A DNA stretch of 64,000 bases from Emticicia aquatilis (GCF_014644295.1 NZ_BMKK01000011.1:124001-188000); one strand, 5' to 3'. Positions 1 through 9,580 are shown, numbered from the stretch's first letter. A program made the numbers and translations. Notes: generated by a model not told the origin, from the letters alone.

Positions 1-846
1 TTCCTGCGGATTATAACCAATGGCATTGACTTCCAAGACCTCTCCAACACTCACATCATTGATTTTGAAAACACCATTGATATCGGTTTGTGCAGTCTTA
101 TTGCTATTTTTGAGGCTTACGATTGCCCCCACAATTGGCTGATTTTCAGTATCAAGAATTTGTCCAGAAAAAGTCGGAGTTCGTTCTCTGCTTGTCAAAA
201 TTACGGGGGCTTTCGCAGCTTTTGGTTCGGCAATTTCTTTTGCAGAGCTTATTGGTGCCGCAGGTTTTAACACCTCATCGGCTTTGCTTTCTTCATTACT
301 TTGTAGCACTAACTTTTGTGGCTCTTGGGCAGAAATTGTACTTGCATTCTCCTGCTCATTACTATTTTGTGGGCTTGCTGAAACCGTTTCTTTTGCTTTG
401 GTTGGCTTTGGTTGATTGATAGCAATTACTTCTTTTTTCGTTTCTTCGTGCAGGGTTTCGGCTGTTGTTTTTGAAAGCGTTTCTTGTGTTTTGTTTACAG
501 CAAGTGTCTGATTATCAGTTTTGTAGAAAATGAAATACAATCCAATACCAAAGAACAAAGCAATTGATGCAGCCACCGAAGCACGCTGCCAAAGAGGAAT
601 AATTTTGGTCTGTTTTTGCTTTGTTTTTATTCTTGCATCAAGGCGTTTTTTCAAGTCATTCATTGCAGCCGAAGTATTGATTTTTTCAGCCGATAATTTC
701 TCTAAACCTTCGGCAGCATCGGCCGCAAATGCCTCGTTGAGTAATTGTTTTTCTACTTGGTGCATTTGTTTGGCCGAAGCTTCGCCCGAGAGGTATTTTT
801 TTATCTCTTCGGCCGTCAGTTCAGTATTTTTTTTGCCTTTATTCAT
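1..846 (-). CDS. Anti-sigma-like membrane protein with carboxypeptidase-like regulatory domain (partial)
   Basis: The reading frame runs off the left edge, so only the first 282 codons are visible. The N-terminal ~85 residues are soluble and charged. One hydrophobic segment follows at about residues 88-108, then a Lys/Thr/Gln/Ala-rich linker. A carboxypeptidase-like regulatory (beta-sandwich) domain starts near residue 222, with the usual G-x-I-x-D-x-x-x-x-P-I-x-G-A pattern. The ATG overlaps the end of the upstream sigma gene by 8 bases (ATGAATAA), so the two are probably translationally coupled. Position after an ECF sigma gene and the single-TM topology suggest a membrane anti-sigma or signal-relay role. 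No classical zinc anti-sigma motif is seen, so the function is inferred from context. Confidence 0.75.
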   Translation of the reverse strand, partial: MNKGKKNTELTAEEIKKYLSGEASAKQMHQVEKQLLNEAFAADAAEGLEKLSAEKINTSAAMNDLKKRLDARIKTKQKQTKIIPLWQRASVAASIALFFGIGLYFIFYKTDNQTLAVNKTQETLSKTTAETLHEETKKEVIAINQPKPTKAKETVSASPQNSNEQENASTISAQEPQKLVLQSNEESKADEVLKPAAPISSAKEIAEPKAAKAPVILTSRERTPTFSGQILDTENQPIVGAIVSLKNSNKTAQTDINGVFKINDVSVGEVLEVNAIGYNPQE

Positions 847-1420
847 GCTTTTTTTCAATACAAATTTTCAGATTTCGCTTGCCATTTTGTATGTAACTTT
901 TCACTTTATTCAAATCATAACCCGTCAGGTCTGTAATTTCTTTGTAGCATTTCTCTTCTAAATAAAACAATCGGATACTCGTTCTTTGTTCGTCCGATAG
1001 CGTTTCGAGGCAATCGGTCATTTTCGATAAATTTTGTTCGAGTTCAAAAGGTTCATCTGATTGATGTTCAAATGGCTCATTTTCCACAGAACCATCTTCA
1101 AAAAAATCGACACCCTCCGTTTGCAGGCGATTACTTCGGAGGTGCATCAGACAATGATTCCGTGCCACACTGTGCAGCCAACTTCTAAAGTTCTCGACCG
1201 AATGAGTGCGTAATTTTACGACTAACTCCTCAAAAATCTGCATGACGGCATCTTTGCTTTCATCTTCATCTCGCAGATATTTAAAGCAAACCGCAAACAC
1301 CATTTCCATGTAACGTTCATACAATTCTCCCAACAATTCAAGGTTTCCCGTAGCCTGATAAGCTGCCAAATATTCGGCATCGGTGGTGGGCTTGGGTTTA
1401 CTGAATCGCTTGAAAAACAT
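839..1420 (-). CDS. ECF RNA polymerase sigma factor
   Basis: A 193-residue sigma-70 family protein of the ECF type. Region 2 lies at about residues 28-95, with the LYERYMEMVFAVCFKYL-type core and a W-L-H-S-V-A-R-N segment. Region 4 lies at about residues 135-190, with an L-S-D-E-Q-R-T-S-I-R-L-F-Y helix and a helix-turn-helix around LTGYDLNKVKSYIQNGKRNL. The acidic spacer between them is typical of ECF factors. The start ATG at 1420 fits the family length. The gene is divergent from the VWA gene across about 200 bp and coupled to the membrane protein downstream. It likely directs RNA polymerase to cell-surface stress or envelope genes. The target regulon cannot be read here. Confidence 0.93.
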   Translation of the reverse strand: MFFKRFSKPKPTTDAEYLAAYQATGNLELLGELYERYMEMVFAVCFKYLRDEDESKDAVMQIFEELVVKLRTHSVENFRSWLHSVARNHCLMHLRSNRLQTEGVDFFEDGSVENEPFEHQSDEPFELEQNLSKMTDCLETLSDEQRTSIRLFYLEEKCYKEITDLTGYDLNKVKSYIQNGKRNLKICIEKKHE

Positions 1421-1621
1421 TATTCTTAGGGTATGAGTGTTTTATAGAATAGGAGATAAGTGTTTGTTTACCAGAGACTTATGTTTTGTTGTCTCAAAAT
1501 GTTGCACCTAAAATTAGTCTTTAATCGACACATCGCAATTTTTTTCTAAAAAAACTCAAAAAAAATTATGGAAAAAATCTGAGTCATGCATCAATGGTAT
1601 AAAATCAAAACTTATACAATT

Positions 1622-3562
1622 ATGAAAACGAAAATTTGGGTACTTATTGCGTTGGTGTTTGGCATTTTTGCATTTACTACACAGCGAACAATCAAAGGTA
1701 AAGTGCTTGCGGGCAGCGATGGCTCAGCCTTACCCGGTGTAATGGTGGCCGTTAAAGGCACGAGTATCGGTACACAAACTGACGCCAATGGCGACTTTCA
1801 GCTTACGATGCCAGCAGGTAGTGAAAAACTGATTTTTACTTATATCGGCTATAAAACAAAAGAAGTTAAAGTTGGAAAAGATAGTATAATTACGGTGAAA
1901 CTTGAAGACGATGCACACGCTTTGGATGAAGTTGTAGTAGTAGGGTATTCAACTCAACAACGTCGAAATGTTACAGGAGCAGTTTCTGTAATGTCAAAAA
2001 ATAAAATTATACCTTCTGCCAGTCCGATGTTACAAGGGCGAGTGTCTGGCTTGCAGGTGCAACAAAGTGGCGTGTATCGTGAGCGAAAAAAGCGTTATTC
2101 GGCTGATAAACCTAAAGAAGATTTCAATACCGAAGAGTATAACTCATTGATGGAGAATATTTTTCAAGAAGCAAAAAGTAATCCTCTCACCACTTTTTCG
2201 ATTGATGTGGATAGAGCAGGATATAGCAATGTGCGTCGGATGTTAAATGCTGGCACGATGCCACCAAAAGATGCCATCCGAATCGAAGAAATGGTTAATT
2301 ATTTCGATTATGATTATCCGCAACCTATTAAAAATGAACCTGTTACGATAAATACTGAGTTTTCGGATTCGCCGTGGAACAAAGGTTTGAAATTATTGCA
2401 GATTGGTATTCAAGCCCAAAAGATTTCGACCGAAAATCTTCCTGCATCTAATCTCGTTTTCTTGATTGATGTATCAGGTTCGATGGGTTCGCCTGAAAAA
2501 CTCCCTTTGGTCAAGCAAGCACTTTATTTATTGACTGACCAACTTCGTCCGCAAGATAAAGTTTCAATCGTGGTTTATGCAGGTGCGGCGGGTTTGGTGC
2601 TTTCGCCGACTTCGGATAAAGGTAAAATCAAAGATGCACTCGAAAATCTACAAGCAGGAGGCTCAACCGCAGGTGGTGAAGGTATAAAATTGGCGTATAA
2701 AATTGCTGCCGAAAATTTGATAAAAGGTGGAAATAACCGTGTGGTTTTGGCAAGTGATGGCGATTTTAATGTGGGTGTTTCGAGCGAAGTAGAATTGAAA
2801 GCTTTGATTGAAGAAAAACGCAATATCGGTGTATTTTTGAGTGTTTTAGGCTTCGGAATGGGCAATTATAAGGATAATAAAATGGAAACTTTGGCCGATA
2901 AAGGAAACGGAAATTACGCTTATATTGATAATCTGCAAGAAGCCCAAAAGGTTTTTGTGCATGAATTTGGCGGGACGATGTTTACGGTTGCCAAGGATGT
3001 GAAACTGCAATTGGAGTTTAACCCAAAATTCGTAAAAGCCTATCGCTTAATTGGTTACGAAAACCGAATGCTTCGTAATGAAGACTTCAATGATGATAAA
3101 AAAGATGCAGGTGAAATGGGTTCGGGTCATACGGTCACGGCTTTATACGAAATCGTGCCAGTGGGCGTAGAAAGTGCGTACTTGAAAAATATCGACGAAC
3201 TAAAATACCAAACCGAAAACGGCCTTTCTGCAGCTGCTAAATCCAACGAAGTGCTTACTGTCAAATTACGCTATAAATCACCCGATGAAAACAAAAGTAA
3301 ATTGATGGAAAAAGTAATAACCGACCAACAAAAGTCATTTGATAAAACCTCCGAAAACTTTAGATTTGCAATTGCTGTTGCTGAATTCGGTCTAATTTTA
3401 CGCCAATCGGAGTTTAAAGGAATGGCCAATTATGAGCAAGTAATTGATTTAGCCAAAAACGCCAAAGGTGCAGACGAAGAAGGCTACCGTGCTGAGTTTA
3501 TAAAGTTAGTAAAAACCGCTAAAATGTTGGATAAAACTGTTGTGGCGAGTAATAAGGATTAA
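1622..3562 (+). CDS. Secreted von Willebrand factor A protein with carboxypeptidase-like domain and TonB-plug remnant
   Basis: I take the ATG at 1622 (646 residues) because a signal peptide starts there; an in-frame ATG at 1586 would put 12 extra residues before it. Order of parts: hydrophobic signal (1-20), carboxypeptidase-like regulatory domain (about 22-97), a short stretch that looks like the beginning of a SusC/TonB-receptor plug (LDEVVVVGYS... to LQGRVSGLQVQQSG, about 101-150), a YfbK-type N-terminal segment (about 168-235), a VWA domain with the MIDAS motif D283-x-S285-x-S287, and a C-terminal DUF3520-like region. VWA domains bind metal and protein ligands. The divergent sigma/anti-sigma pair suggests a shared envelope-sensing role. 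A perfect hairpin terminator follows. Confidence 0.9.
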   Translation: MKTKIWVLIALVFGIFAFTTQRTIKGKVLAGSDGSALPGVMVAVKGTSIGTQTDANGDFQLTMPAGSEKLIFTYIGYKTKEVKVGKDSIITVKLEDDAHALDEVVVVGYSTQQRRNVTGAVSVMSKNKIIPSASPMLQGRVSGLQVQQSGVYRERKKRYSADKPKEDFNTEEYNSLMENIFQEAKSNPLTTFSIDVDRAGYSNVRRMLNAGTMPPKDAIRIEEMVNYFDYDYPQPIKNEPVTINTEFSDSPWNKGLKLLQIGIQAQKISTENLPASNLVFLIDVSGSMGSPEKLPLVKQALYLLTDQLRPQDKVSIVVYAGAAGLVLSPTSDKGKIKDALENLQAGGSTAGGEGIKLAYKIAAENLIKGGNNRVVLASDGDFNVGVSSEVELKALIEEKRNIGVFLSVLGFGMGNYKDNKMETLADKGNGNYAYIDNLQEAQKVFVHEFGGTMFTVAKDVKLQLEFNPKFVKAYRLIGYENRMLRNEDFNDDKKDAGEMGSGHTVTALYEIVPVGVESAYLKNIDELKYQTENGLSAAAKSNEVLTVKLRYKSPDENKSKLMEKVITDQQKSFDKTSENFRFAIAVAEFGLILRQSEFKGMANYEQVIDLAKNAKGADEEGYRAEFIKLVKTAKMLDKTVVASNKD

Positions 3563-3568
3563 AGAAAA

Positions 3569-3599
3569 GCATCCCGAAAATGATAAGTTTTCGGGATGC
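3569..3599. terminator. Bidirectional intrinsic terminator
   Basis: A perfect 12-bp stem, GCATCCCGAAAA pairing with TTTTCGGGATGC, with a 7-base loop. It sits between the convergent VWA gene and the DUF779 gene, whose stop codon is four bases away, so it can serve both directions. Confidence 0.85.
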
Positions 3600-3602
3600 C
3601 AT

Positions 3603-3965
3603 CTAAATTTCCCCCAAACCCATTGACTCTTCTTTACTGAAAAGCCTTGATTTTATCACAAAACGCACTCCGAGTGGTATTTCGAGCGAAAAACTTGCTC
3701 CTCTGCCTTTGACTACATCAAGCGTGAGGTGCGTGTGTTTCCAATATTCAAATTGGTCTCTCGACATATAAAAATCACAATCGTGGATAGTACCGAGTTT
3801 TACATCGTTTTCGTTGAGCATGAGTTCCCCAACCTGAAAACACATCGGCGATGAGCCATCGCAGCAGCCACCACTTTGGTGAAAAAACAATGGGCCGTTT
3901 CGGTCTCTCAATTTATCAATAATTTCGGTAGCTTCGGGCGTTACAGCCACTCGTTCGATAGTCAT
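3603..3965 (-). CDS. DUF779 family protein, aldehyde dehydrogenase companion
   Basis: A 120-residue protein matching the DUF779 family as I know it: an N-terminal helix, then HQSGGCCDGSSPMCF with two adjacent cysteines, then a conserved Y-W-K-H-T-H-L-T-L-D-V-V-x-G-R-G-A-S-F-S-L-E motif near the C terminus. The biochemical role is unknown. DUF779 genes are commonly found next to NAD-dependent aldehyde dehydrogenases of the ExaC/AldA type. Here it lies 91 bp downstream of such a gene on the same strand, so co-transcription and a role in aldehyde or alcohol metabolism are likely. The clustered Cys residues could bind a metal, but this is inference. Confidence 0.88.
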   Translation of the reverse strand: MTIERVAVTPEATEIIDKLRDRNGPLFFHQSGGCCDGSSPMCFQVGELMLNENDVKLGTIHDCDFYMSRDQFEYWKHTHLTLDVVKGRGASFSLEIPLGVRFVIKSRLFSKEESMGLGEI

Positions 3966-4056
3966 ATTTTTCCTAAATTAGATTTTAATATAAAAAGTAT
4001 GAGAGAGCCAAAACTGACTCTCTCTACTCATATTTTAGCCTTAGACCTATGTATTA

Positions 4057-5580
4057 TCAGAAAAATCCGAGTTTGTTTTTGTCATACGAAATCAACATAT
4101 TTTTCGTATTACGGTAGTGAGCCAACATCATTTTGTGGTTTTCACGACCAATACCCGATTTTTTGTAGCCACCAAACGGAGCGTGTGCAGGATAATCGTG
4201 GTAACAATTTACCCAAACTCTACCCGCCTGCACGGCTCTCGCTACCGTATAGGCTTGGTGCATATCACGTGTCCACACGCCCGCACCCAAGCCATAAAGT
4301 GTATCGTTGGCAATCGCAATGGCTTCTGCTTCATCTTTGAAAGTTGTCACGCAAACCACTGGCCCGAAGATTTCTTCTTGGAAAATTCTCATCTTGTTAT
4401 TGCCTTTGAAAATCGTTGGTTTGATGTAATATCCACCTTCTAAACCTTCGTTATAGGCGGCCGCACCACCTGTCAAAACCTCAGCACCTTCTTCTTTTCC
4501 GATTTCAATATAATTCAAGATTTTCTCGTATTGGTCATTTGATGCTTGAGCCCCCATCATGGTTTCTGGGTCGAGTGGGTGGCCAAGTTTAATGGCATTT
4601 ACACGCTCAACTACACGCTCAATGAACGCATCGTAGATTGATTCTTCAACCAAAATTCTTGATGGACAAGTACATACTTCTCCTTGATTAAGAGCAAACA
4701 TTGAGGCACCTTCAAGAGCTTTATCAAAAAACTCATCATCGGCATCCATGATACTTTTGAAGAAAATATTTGGTGATTTTCCACCTAATTCCAACGTTAC
4801 TGGAATGATATTCTTAGAAGCATATTGCATAATTAGCTGACCAGTAGTGGTTTCGCCCGTAAATGCAATTTTATTAATACGTGGACTCGATGCCAAAGGC
4901 TTACCAGCTTCGATACCAAAACCATTCACGATATTCAACACACCATTTGGTAATAAATCTTGAATCAATTCGGCCAAAACCAAAATTCCTACGGGCGTTT
5001 GTTCGGCTGGTTTCAATACGATACAGTTACCCGCTGCCAGTGCTGGAGCAATTTTCCAAGCAGCCATCAAAATCGGGAAATTCCACGGAATGATTTGTCC
5101 AACTACGCCCAGCGGTTCGTGAATAATCAATGAAAGAGTATTGGCGTTTAGCTCAGAAGCCGAGCCTTCTTCGGCACGAATCACACCCGCAAAATAACGG
5201 AAGTGGTCAATTGCCAAAGGTAAATCGGCTGCCATTGTTTCACGGATGGCTTTGCCGTTATCCCAAGTTTCGACACGAGCCAAAAGGCTGAGGTTTTGCT
5301 CAAGGCGGTCGGCAACTTTCAACAAAACATTGCTACGAGTTGTAGCCGATGACGAACCCCAACTTGGAGCGGCTGCCCAAGCGGCATCTAATGCCAAATT
5401 TATATCTTCTTCGGTTGAGCGGGCCACTTGCGTAAATACCTTGCCATCAACTGGTGATGTTACATCAAAATATTCGCTTTTTACGGGAGCAACCCACTTG
5501 CCACCGATAAAATTATCATAGTGAGTTTTGAAGCTTGGTTTTTCTACCAAATTACTTTTTTGTGTTGTTACTGCTGACAT
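4057..5580 (-). CDS. NAD-dependent aldehyde dehydrogenase (ExaC/AldA-like)
   Basis: A 507-residue aldehyde dehydrogenase of normal family length that oxidises aldehydes to acids with NAD(P). Visible signatures are the oxyanion Asn167 in PWNF, cofactor Lys190 in VLKPAE, general base Glu264 in [10 protein letters not shown], and catalytic Cys303 in GEVCTCPSR. The C-terminal [16 protein letters not shown] motif is also present. The closest family in memory is ExaC/acetaldehyde dehydrogenase II. DUF779 follows on the same strand and an AraC regulator is divergent, which is the usual arrangement for an aldehyde- or alcohol-inducible locus. The true substrate cannot be read from the sequence. Confidence 0.94.
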   Translation of the reverse strand: MSAVTTQKSNLVEKPSFKTHYDNFIGGKWVAPVKSEYFDVTSPVDGKVFTQVARSTEEDINLALDAAWAAAPSWGSSSATTRSNVLLKVADRLEQNLSLLARVETWDNGKAIRETMAADLPLAIDHFRYFAGVIRAEEGSASELNANTLSLIIHEPLGVVGQIIPWNFPILMAAWKIAPALAAGNCIVLKPAEQTPVGILVLAELIQDLLPNGVLNIVNGFGIEAGKPLASSPRINKIAFTGETTTGQLIMQYASKNIIPVTLELGGKSPNIFFKSIMDADDEFFDKALEGASMFALNQGEVCTCPSRILVEESIYDAFIERVVERVNAIKLGHPLDPETMMGAQASNDQYEKILNYIEIGKEEGAEVLTGGAAAYNEGLEGGYYIKPTIFKGNNKMRIFQEEIFGPVVCVTTFKDEAEAIAIANDTLYGLGAGVWTRDMHQAYTVARAVQAGRVWVNCYHDYPAHAPFGGYKKSGIGRENHKMMLAHYRNTKNMLISYDKNKLGFF

Positions 5581-5936
5581 TGTTTATAGTATTAAAGGTG
5601 AAAAATGATAGTGCAAATAAATCTTGTAATAATGATATTGAATGTCATTTTTCTGCTGTCATGTACCACTTTTCTGTCAACTGATTGCACTATTCTATAT
5701 TCAATTGTACTATCCTATCAATTTGCAGTGTTGGGGCTAATTTAGATAGTTATATTTTTTGTGGAAATAATAATATTAGGTAGGTTTGTTTAGAGTATGC
5801 AATACCTGAGAAACTGCTGATGAAAAGTATCACGTAGGGATTAAATATTGGTAGAAAGAAAAACACCACAATTAACCTGATGCCGTTAGGTATCAAACTT
5901 ATTGAATACATGTATCACCAGTAAAAAGCCGATAAT
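5581..5936. other. Intergenic region between aldehyde dehydrogenase and AraC regulator
   Basis: About 356 bp that must hold both divergent promoters and the regulator's binding site. It has no coding potential. The right half contains one copy of the dispersed two-hairpin repeat. I could not pick out a convincing AraC operator. Confidence 0.5.
5831..5896 (+). repeat. Dispersed two-hairpin repeat, copy 1
   Basis: Contains ACGTAGGGATTAAATATTGG followed by TAGAAA, then about 30 bases, then the small hairpin GATGCC-GTTA-GGTATC. The same layout recurs near 35.4, 37.4, 56.0 and 63.2 kb. This copy lies in the AraC leader, so it would be transcribed. Confidence 0.7.
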
Positions 5937-6857
5937 ATGATTAATCTAAATACATCTCATTACGAAAGCCGTAAGCTGGTAAGTTTGGTCGAAAACCGAA
6001 CTGTTCATACACTTAATAGTGCCGAACTGAATATTTTCGAGACACACCAACAAGCATCGCAGGTAATGCTTCGATTCAGCGAACCAGTATTGGCCAGTAT
6101 GATAAAAGGTAAGAAAGTGATGCACTTAGAAAACACCCATTCGTTCGGTTTTTTGCCAGGTGAGTCGGTGATTTTACCTTCAAACGAACTGATGTGCATT
6201 GATTTTCCTGAAGCTGCCGAGTATAATCCAACGCAGTGTTTGGCTTTAGCTTTTTCGGAAGAAAAATTGTGTGAAACAGTAGAATTATTGAATAACCGAG
6301 GCACCAAACAAAACGGCAAAGAATGGAGCATGACAGACTATAATTATCATTTCACAAATGATGTAGCCATTAATCAGATTCTCCAACGCCTAATCTTTAT
6401 TTTCGCTGAAAAACACCCTTCAAAAGATATTTTTGCCGATTTACTGATTCAAGAATTGATTATCAGAATCCTGCAAACAGAATCGAAAAGTATTTATCTG
6501 AAAAAAGCTCAACACGACTCGAATAACGACCGTATTTCGTTCATTATCAAATACATACAAGATAACATCACCGAAGATTTATCAGTAGAATTGTTGAGTG
6601 AAAAAGCTTACATGAGCGAGTCGAATTTTTATAGAACCTTCAAGCACGAACTTGGTTCATCGCCCAATGATTTTATTATTGAAGAACGCCTAAAAGTTGC
6701 CGAAAGCATGCTCCGAAATCCTAAAGTGAGCGTAAAAGAGGCTTATATGGCGAGTGGTTTTAATAGTTTTTCGTATTTCTGCCGAATCTTCAAGAAAAAG
6801 AAAAATCTTTCACCGACTGAGTTTAAGGAAAAAGCGAGTGTGATGAAAGCTAAATAA
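5937..6857 (+). CDS. AraC family transcriptional regulator
   Basis: A 306-residue regulator. The N-terminal part resembles the AraC_N ligand domain found in regulators of alcohol and aldehyde genes. The C-terminal ~100 residues form the AraC double helix-turn-helix: ISFIIKYIQDNITEDLSVELLSEKA... then SESNFYRTFKHELGSSPNDFI, then VKEAYMASGFNSFSYFCRIFKKKK. The gene is divergent from the aldehyde dehydrogenase-DUF779 pair, the arrangement expected for its activator. A GC-rich hairpin follows the stop. The inducer is unknown. Confidence 0.92.
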   Translation: MINLNTSHYESRKLVSLVENRTVHTLNSAELNIFETHQQASQVMLRFSEPVLASMIKGKKVMHLENTHSFGFLPGESVILPSNELMCIDFPEAAEYNPTQCLALAFSEEKLCETVELLNNRGTKQNGKEWSMTDYNYHFTNDVAINQILQRLIFIFAEKHPSKDIFADLLIQELIIRILQTESKSIYLKKAQHDSNNDRISFIIKYIQDNITEDLSVELLSEKAYMSESNFYRTFKHELGSSPNDFIIEERLKVAESMLRNPKVSVKEAYMASGFNSFSYFCRIFKKKKNLSPTEFKEKASVMKAK

Positions 6858-6860
6858 AAA

Positions 6861-6882
6861 GAGGGGAGATATTTCCCCCCTC
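6861..6882. terminator. Intrinsic terminator between convergent genes
   Basis: GAGGGG pairs with CCCCTC across an A/T-rich loop, right after the AraC stop codon and before the convergent esterase gene. It probably works in both directions. Confidence 0.7.
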
Positions 6883-6916
6883 GGCAGTTAGTTATGGATG
6901 CGTAGTAATTAATATT

Positions 6917-7786
6917 TTACAGATATTTATCAGCAAATTCAAGCATTTTATCAAGTGTTTCGGATATTTTCCCCCATTCGTGGTATTGCTCAGGATAAAA
7001 ATGGTACTCGTGTTTGCTACTCATTTCCTGAAGTTTCTGCTGCATTTTTTCTCCTTGTTCGGGTGGTACAGTCGTATCGCTTCCGCCATAAAATAAAATA
7101 GTAGCAGGTGATGTTTTTCTTATCTGAAATACTGGGCTTGCCGAGCGATATTCATCAATGGTTTCCTCACTAAAAGGTTGCCCGACGAGCTTAATAATAT
7201 CGTTGTTCATGCGTCCTTGTCGGAGTCGCTCAGAAGTTAAATCTGCTGGACTCGAAATTCCGCCCACAACCTCCACCAAGTTTTTATTATCAGCCGTATA
7301 TGAGTAGAGCATTGCCAGATGTCCACCCGCACTAATACCTAAAAGGAAGAATTTTGGCGTAATATTGAGCGATTTAGCATCTTTTTGTAATTTTCTTAGC
7401 AATAAGCCAATATCTTCTATTTGCTGCTGATAGGTGATTCCTTTCTGAAAAGTGAGTCTGTAATTGGCGTTAACAATCGCACATTTGGTGCGTTTTTGTC
7501 GGAGATTCTCTACAATCGGATTAATAAAACCCTTATCCCCTTCGCTCCAACCTCCACCGTGGAGTAATACAATTACGGGTACTTTAGTAGGCTGATTTTT
7601 AGGTAAATAAATGTCATAGTTTTGGAGTTCATTATCTCCGTATTTCTCATTTTTCTTTACCTCGTATTCGATGTCAACCGATTCTTCACCCCGAATCGAG
7701 TAATTTTTATTAAATAATGGCACAACATCAATGCTATCGCAGGAACTTAGCAACAGCATAAATCCGATAATAAAATAGGTTCTCAT
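6917..7786 (-). CDS. Lipoprotein alpha/beta hydrolase (carboxylesterase, BD-FAE type)
   Basis: A 289-residue lipoprotein: hydrophobic N terminus ending in the lipobox LLSSC. It carries the alpha/beta hydrolase signature VIVLLHGGGW (oxyanion hole), nucleophile elbow GISAGG, an acid in YGGSDTTVP and a C-terminal His in YHEWG. The family includes secreted esterases that remove acyl groups from plant polysaccharides or small esters. It is on the opposite strand to the AraC gene and co-directional with the small barrel protein upstream (70 bp). It probably acts in the periplasm or on the outer membrane. The substrate is unknown. Confidence 0.88.
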   Translation of the reverse strand: MRTYFIIGFMLLLSSCDSIDVVPLFNKNYSIRGEESVDIEYEVKKNEKYGDNELQNYDIYLPKNQPTKVPVIVLLHGGGWSEGDKGFINPIVENLRQKRTKCAIVNANYRLTFQKGITYQQQIEDIGLLLRKLQKDAKSLNITPKFFLLGISAGGHLAMLYSYTADNKNLVEVVGGISSPADLTSERLRQGRMNNDIIKLVGQPFSEETIDEYRSASPVFQIRKTSPATILFYGGSDTTVPPEQGEKMQQKLQEMSSKHEYHFYPEQYHEWGKISETLDKMLEFADKYL

Positions 7787-7855
7787 GGTTTTAGTTTTAT
7801 ATAAATCATTTTATAAATACAGATTTACGAATGATTAACGGTTGAATTTATATGG

Positions 7856-8335
7856 CTATTTGATAGCAATACGGGCGGTAACAGCTACGTCGTCGAGCCA
7901 TGCTCCTTGATAGCCAATCAGATTGATGGCGGGTTTCCAGTCAAGACTTAAATTGAGCGGAATTTCTCGAAAAGTATATTCAAGGCCTAAAATTCCGTCG
8001 GCACCAATAACCGTATGATTGTCGTTATTATCAAACCACGGATTGCCATATCTACCTCCATTTCGCCAAAAACCTACGTGGCCACCAACGCCGTAGTACC
8101 AACGCCAGTTGGGAGTCTGAAATGCCGCTTTGTGGATTTCATAAAGCCCCGTAACGTTTATTCCTTGCCACCTCGAATACAAAATACCTTCAACTGCTTC
8201 TTTATTATTCATTTTATATTTTACGCTCAGGCCATAGCCGTAGTTGAGCCTTGCACCTATACCCAATTTATATTGGGCTTGAGCGGTTGTTAGAGAAACA
8301 ATAATCAGAAAAAGACCTACTATTATTTTTTTCAT
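7856..8335 (-). CDS. Small outer-membrane beta-barrel-like protein
   Basis: A 159-residue protein with a clear signal peptide ending TTAQA-Q. The mature part shows alternating aromatic and small residues, several G-x-G-x-R/Y strands (KLGIGARLNYGYGLSVKY) and a C-terminal strand ending in VTARIAIK, as in small outer-membrane barrels of the Bacteroidota. Its shape is that of an 8-strand barrel. It has no recognised enzymatic residues. Function unknown. It is probably transcribed ahead of the esterase. Confidence 0.8.
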   Translation of the reverse strand: MKKIIVGLFLIIVSLTTAQAQYKLGIGARLNYGYGLSVKYKMNNKEAVEGILYSRWQGINVTGLYEIHKAAFQTPNWRWYYGVGGHVGFWRNGGRYGNPWFDNNDNHTVIGADGILGLEYTFREIPLNLSLDWKPAINLIGYQGAWLDDVAVTARIAIK

Positions 8336-8537
8336 TTTGGGTTATTAATTAGTGATGTAATTTCCCAGTAAAAACAATATGCCATTATTTCTGATGAAAT
8401 ATTTGGGTAATTTTTTTCTTATTATTTGGGTATTTTTTTCTACATAATAGGCCATTTGTAATACAAAATCTGGGTGGAATATTCTTTTTGCCTAAAATAG
8501 TAACCCAAAAAGTAGATTTTAACTAAAACGATTGTCC

Positions 8538-9518
8538 ATGAAAACTTTAAAATTAGCCATTGCACTGGTTAGTGTTTTTTTGATGCAAGTAGCTTGCGAA
8601 AAACAAAATGAATCTGTAACACCAGTGAGTCAGCAAGACCCCAATGCTCCGAAAGGAGATGTGCGATTAAGCATAACTGATGCCCCGATTGATGATAGCA
8701 GTGTAAGTGCCGCCTTTGTGACCATTACTGAAGTAAGATTTGATGGAAAAGTTTATGATGCCTTTAAAGGCCCAAAAACAGTAAATTTATTACAACTCCA
8801 AAATGGTAATTCTTTAAGCCTCGGTGATGGGAAATTCCAGACAGGTTCGTTCAGTAAATTGACTTTGGTTCTTGATTATGCCAAAGATGCCAGCGGAAAT
8901 GCCCCTGGGTGTTATGTTCAGAAAACAGATGGTTCGAAAGAAGCCTTGGCGATTTCGGGAAATGCCCGACAAGAAATCGAAATTACAGCTAAACAATTTG
9001 ATATTACACAAAATGGCGTAACCGATTTAATGATTGATTTTGATTTACGAAAATCAATTAAAGAAATGAACGCTAACAGTAAAAAAAGCTATGCTTTTGT
9101 GACTTATGGCGAATTACAATCTTCTATCCGACTTGTCAATAAAAACACTACGGGAGAAATTGTAGGTAAAATAGATAATTATAATGCCTCTACTAATGGG
9201 CAAGTTGTGGTATATGTTTATAAAAAAGGCACTTTTAATCAAAGCACCGAAGTAAAAGGACAAGGCGAAAGCGGAGTAACTTTTAAGAATGCCGTAACGA
9301 GTGCGAAAGTTGATGGTTCGGGTAATTTTAAGGCAGCATTTTTGGAAGAAGGTGACTACGAACTACATTTTGCTTCTAACAAAAGCACAACAGGGGCAAT
9401 CATTGATTTCAGTACATTCTTGAATCTGAATAGCAATATCGCCCTTAATAGCATTGCAGTAAAATCTAATACGCAAGTGAGTTTATCGCTTTCGATTAAA
9501 GGATTAATAGGTTTATAA
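8538..9518 (+). CDS. DUF4382 domain lipoprotein
   Basis: I choose the ATG at 8538 (326 residues) because the signal peptide begins there; an in-frame TTG six bases upstream is less likely. A lipobox-like VACEKQ follows the signal, so it is a lipoprotein. Residues of about 40-185 match the DUF4382 pattern: RLSITDAPIDD, then VFVTI-type strands (AAFVTITEVRFDG), a surface-exposed beta domain. The C-terminal part is a second beta-rich region with a carboxypeptidase-like look (GEIVGKIDNYNAS). Function is unknown; the family is secreted and common in marine and freshwater Bacteroidota. A short terminator follows. Confidence 0.85.
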   Translation: MKTLKLAIALVSVFLMQVACEKQNESVTPVSQQDPNAPKGDVRLSITDAPIDDSSVSAAFVTITEVRFDGKVYDAFKGPKTVNLLQLQNGNSLSLGDGKFQTGSFSKLTLVLDYAKDASGNAPGCYVQKTDGSKEALAISGNARQEIEITAKQFDITQNGVTDLMIDFDLRKSIKEMNANSKKSYAFVTYGELQSSIRLVNKNTTGEIVGKIDNYNASTNGQVVVYVYKKGTFNQSTEVKGQGESGVTFKNAVTSAKVDGSGNFKAAFLEEGDYELHFASNKSTTGAIIDFSTFLNLNSNIALNSIAVKSNTQVSLSLSIKGLIGL

Positions 9519-9546
9519 ATAGTGTTTAGGTTAGTAAATGGTAAAT

Positions 9547-9580
9547 AGCTGCAACGATTGTGTGCAGCTTTTTCTTTTTT
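9547..9580 (+). terminator. Intrinsic terminator after the DUF4382 gene
   Basis: AGCTGCA pairs with TGCAGCT (9-base loop) followed directly by a T-rich run (TTTTTCTTTTTT). Confidence 0.8.

Noticed and set aside
530-961. Plus-strand open frame of 143 residues
   Set aside because: It is antisense to the membrane protein and the sigma factor; the protein reads as low-complexity and the minus strand has clear domains.
3876-4340. Plus-strand frame of 154 residues
   Set aside because: It spans DUF779 and the aldehyde dehydrogenase in antisense; both are well supported on the minus strand.
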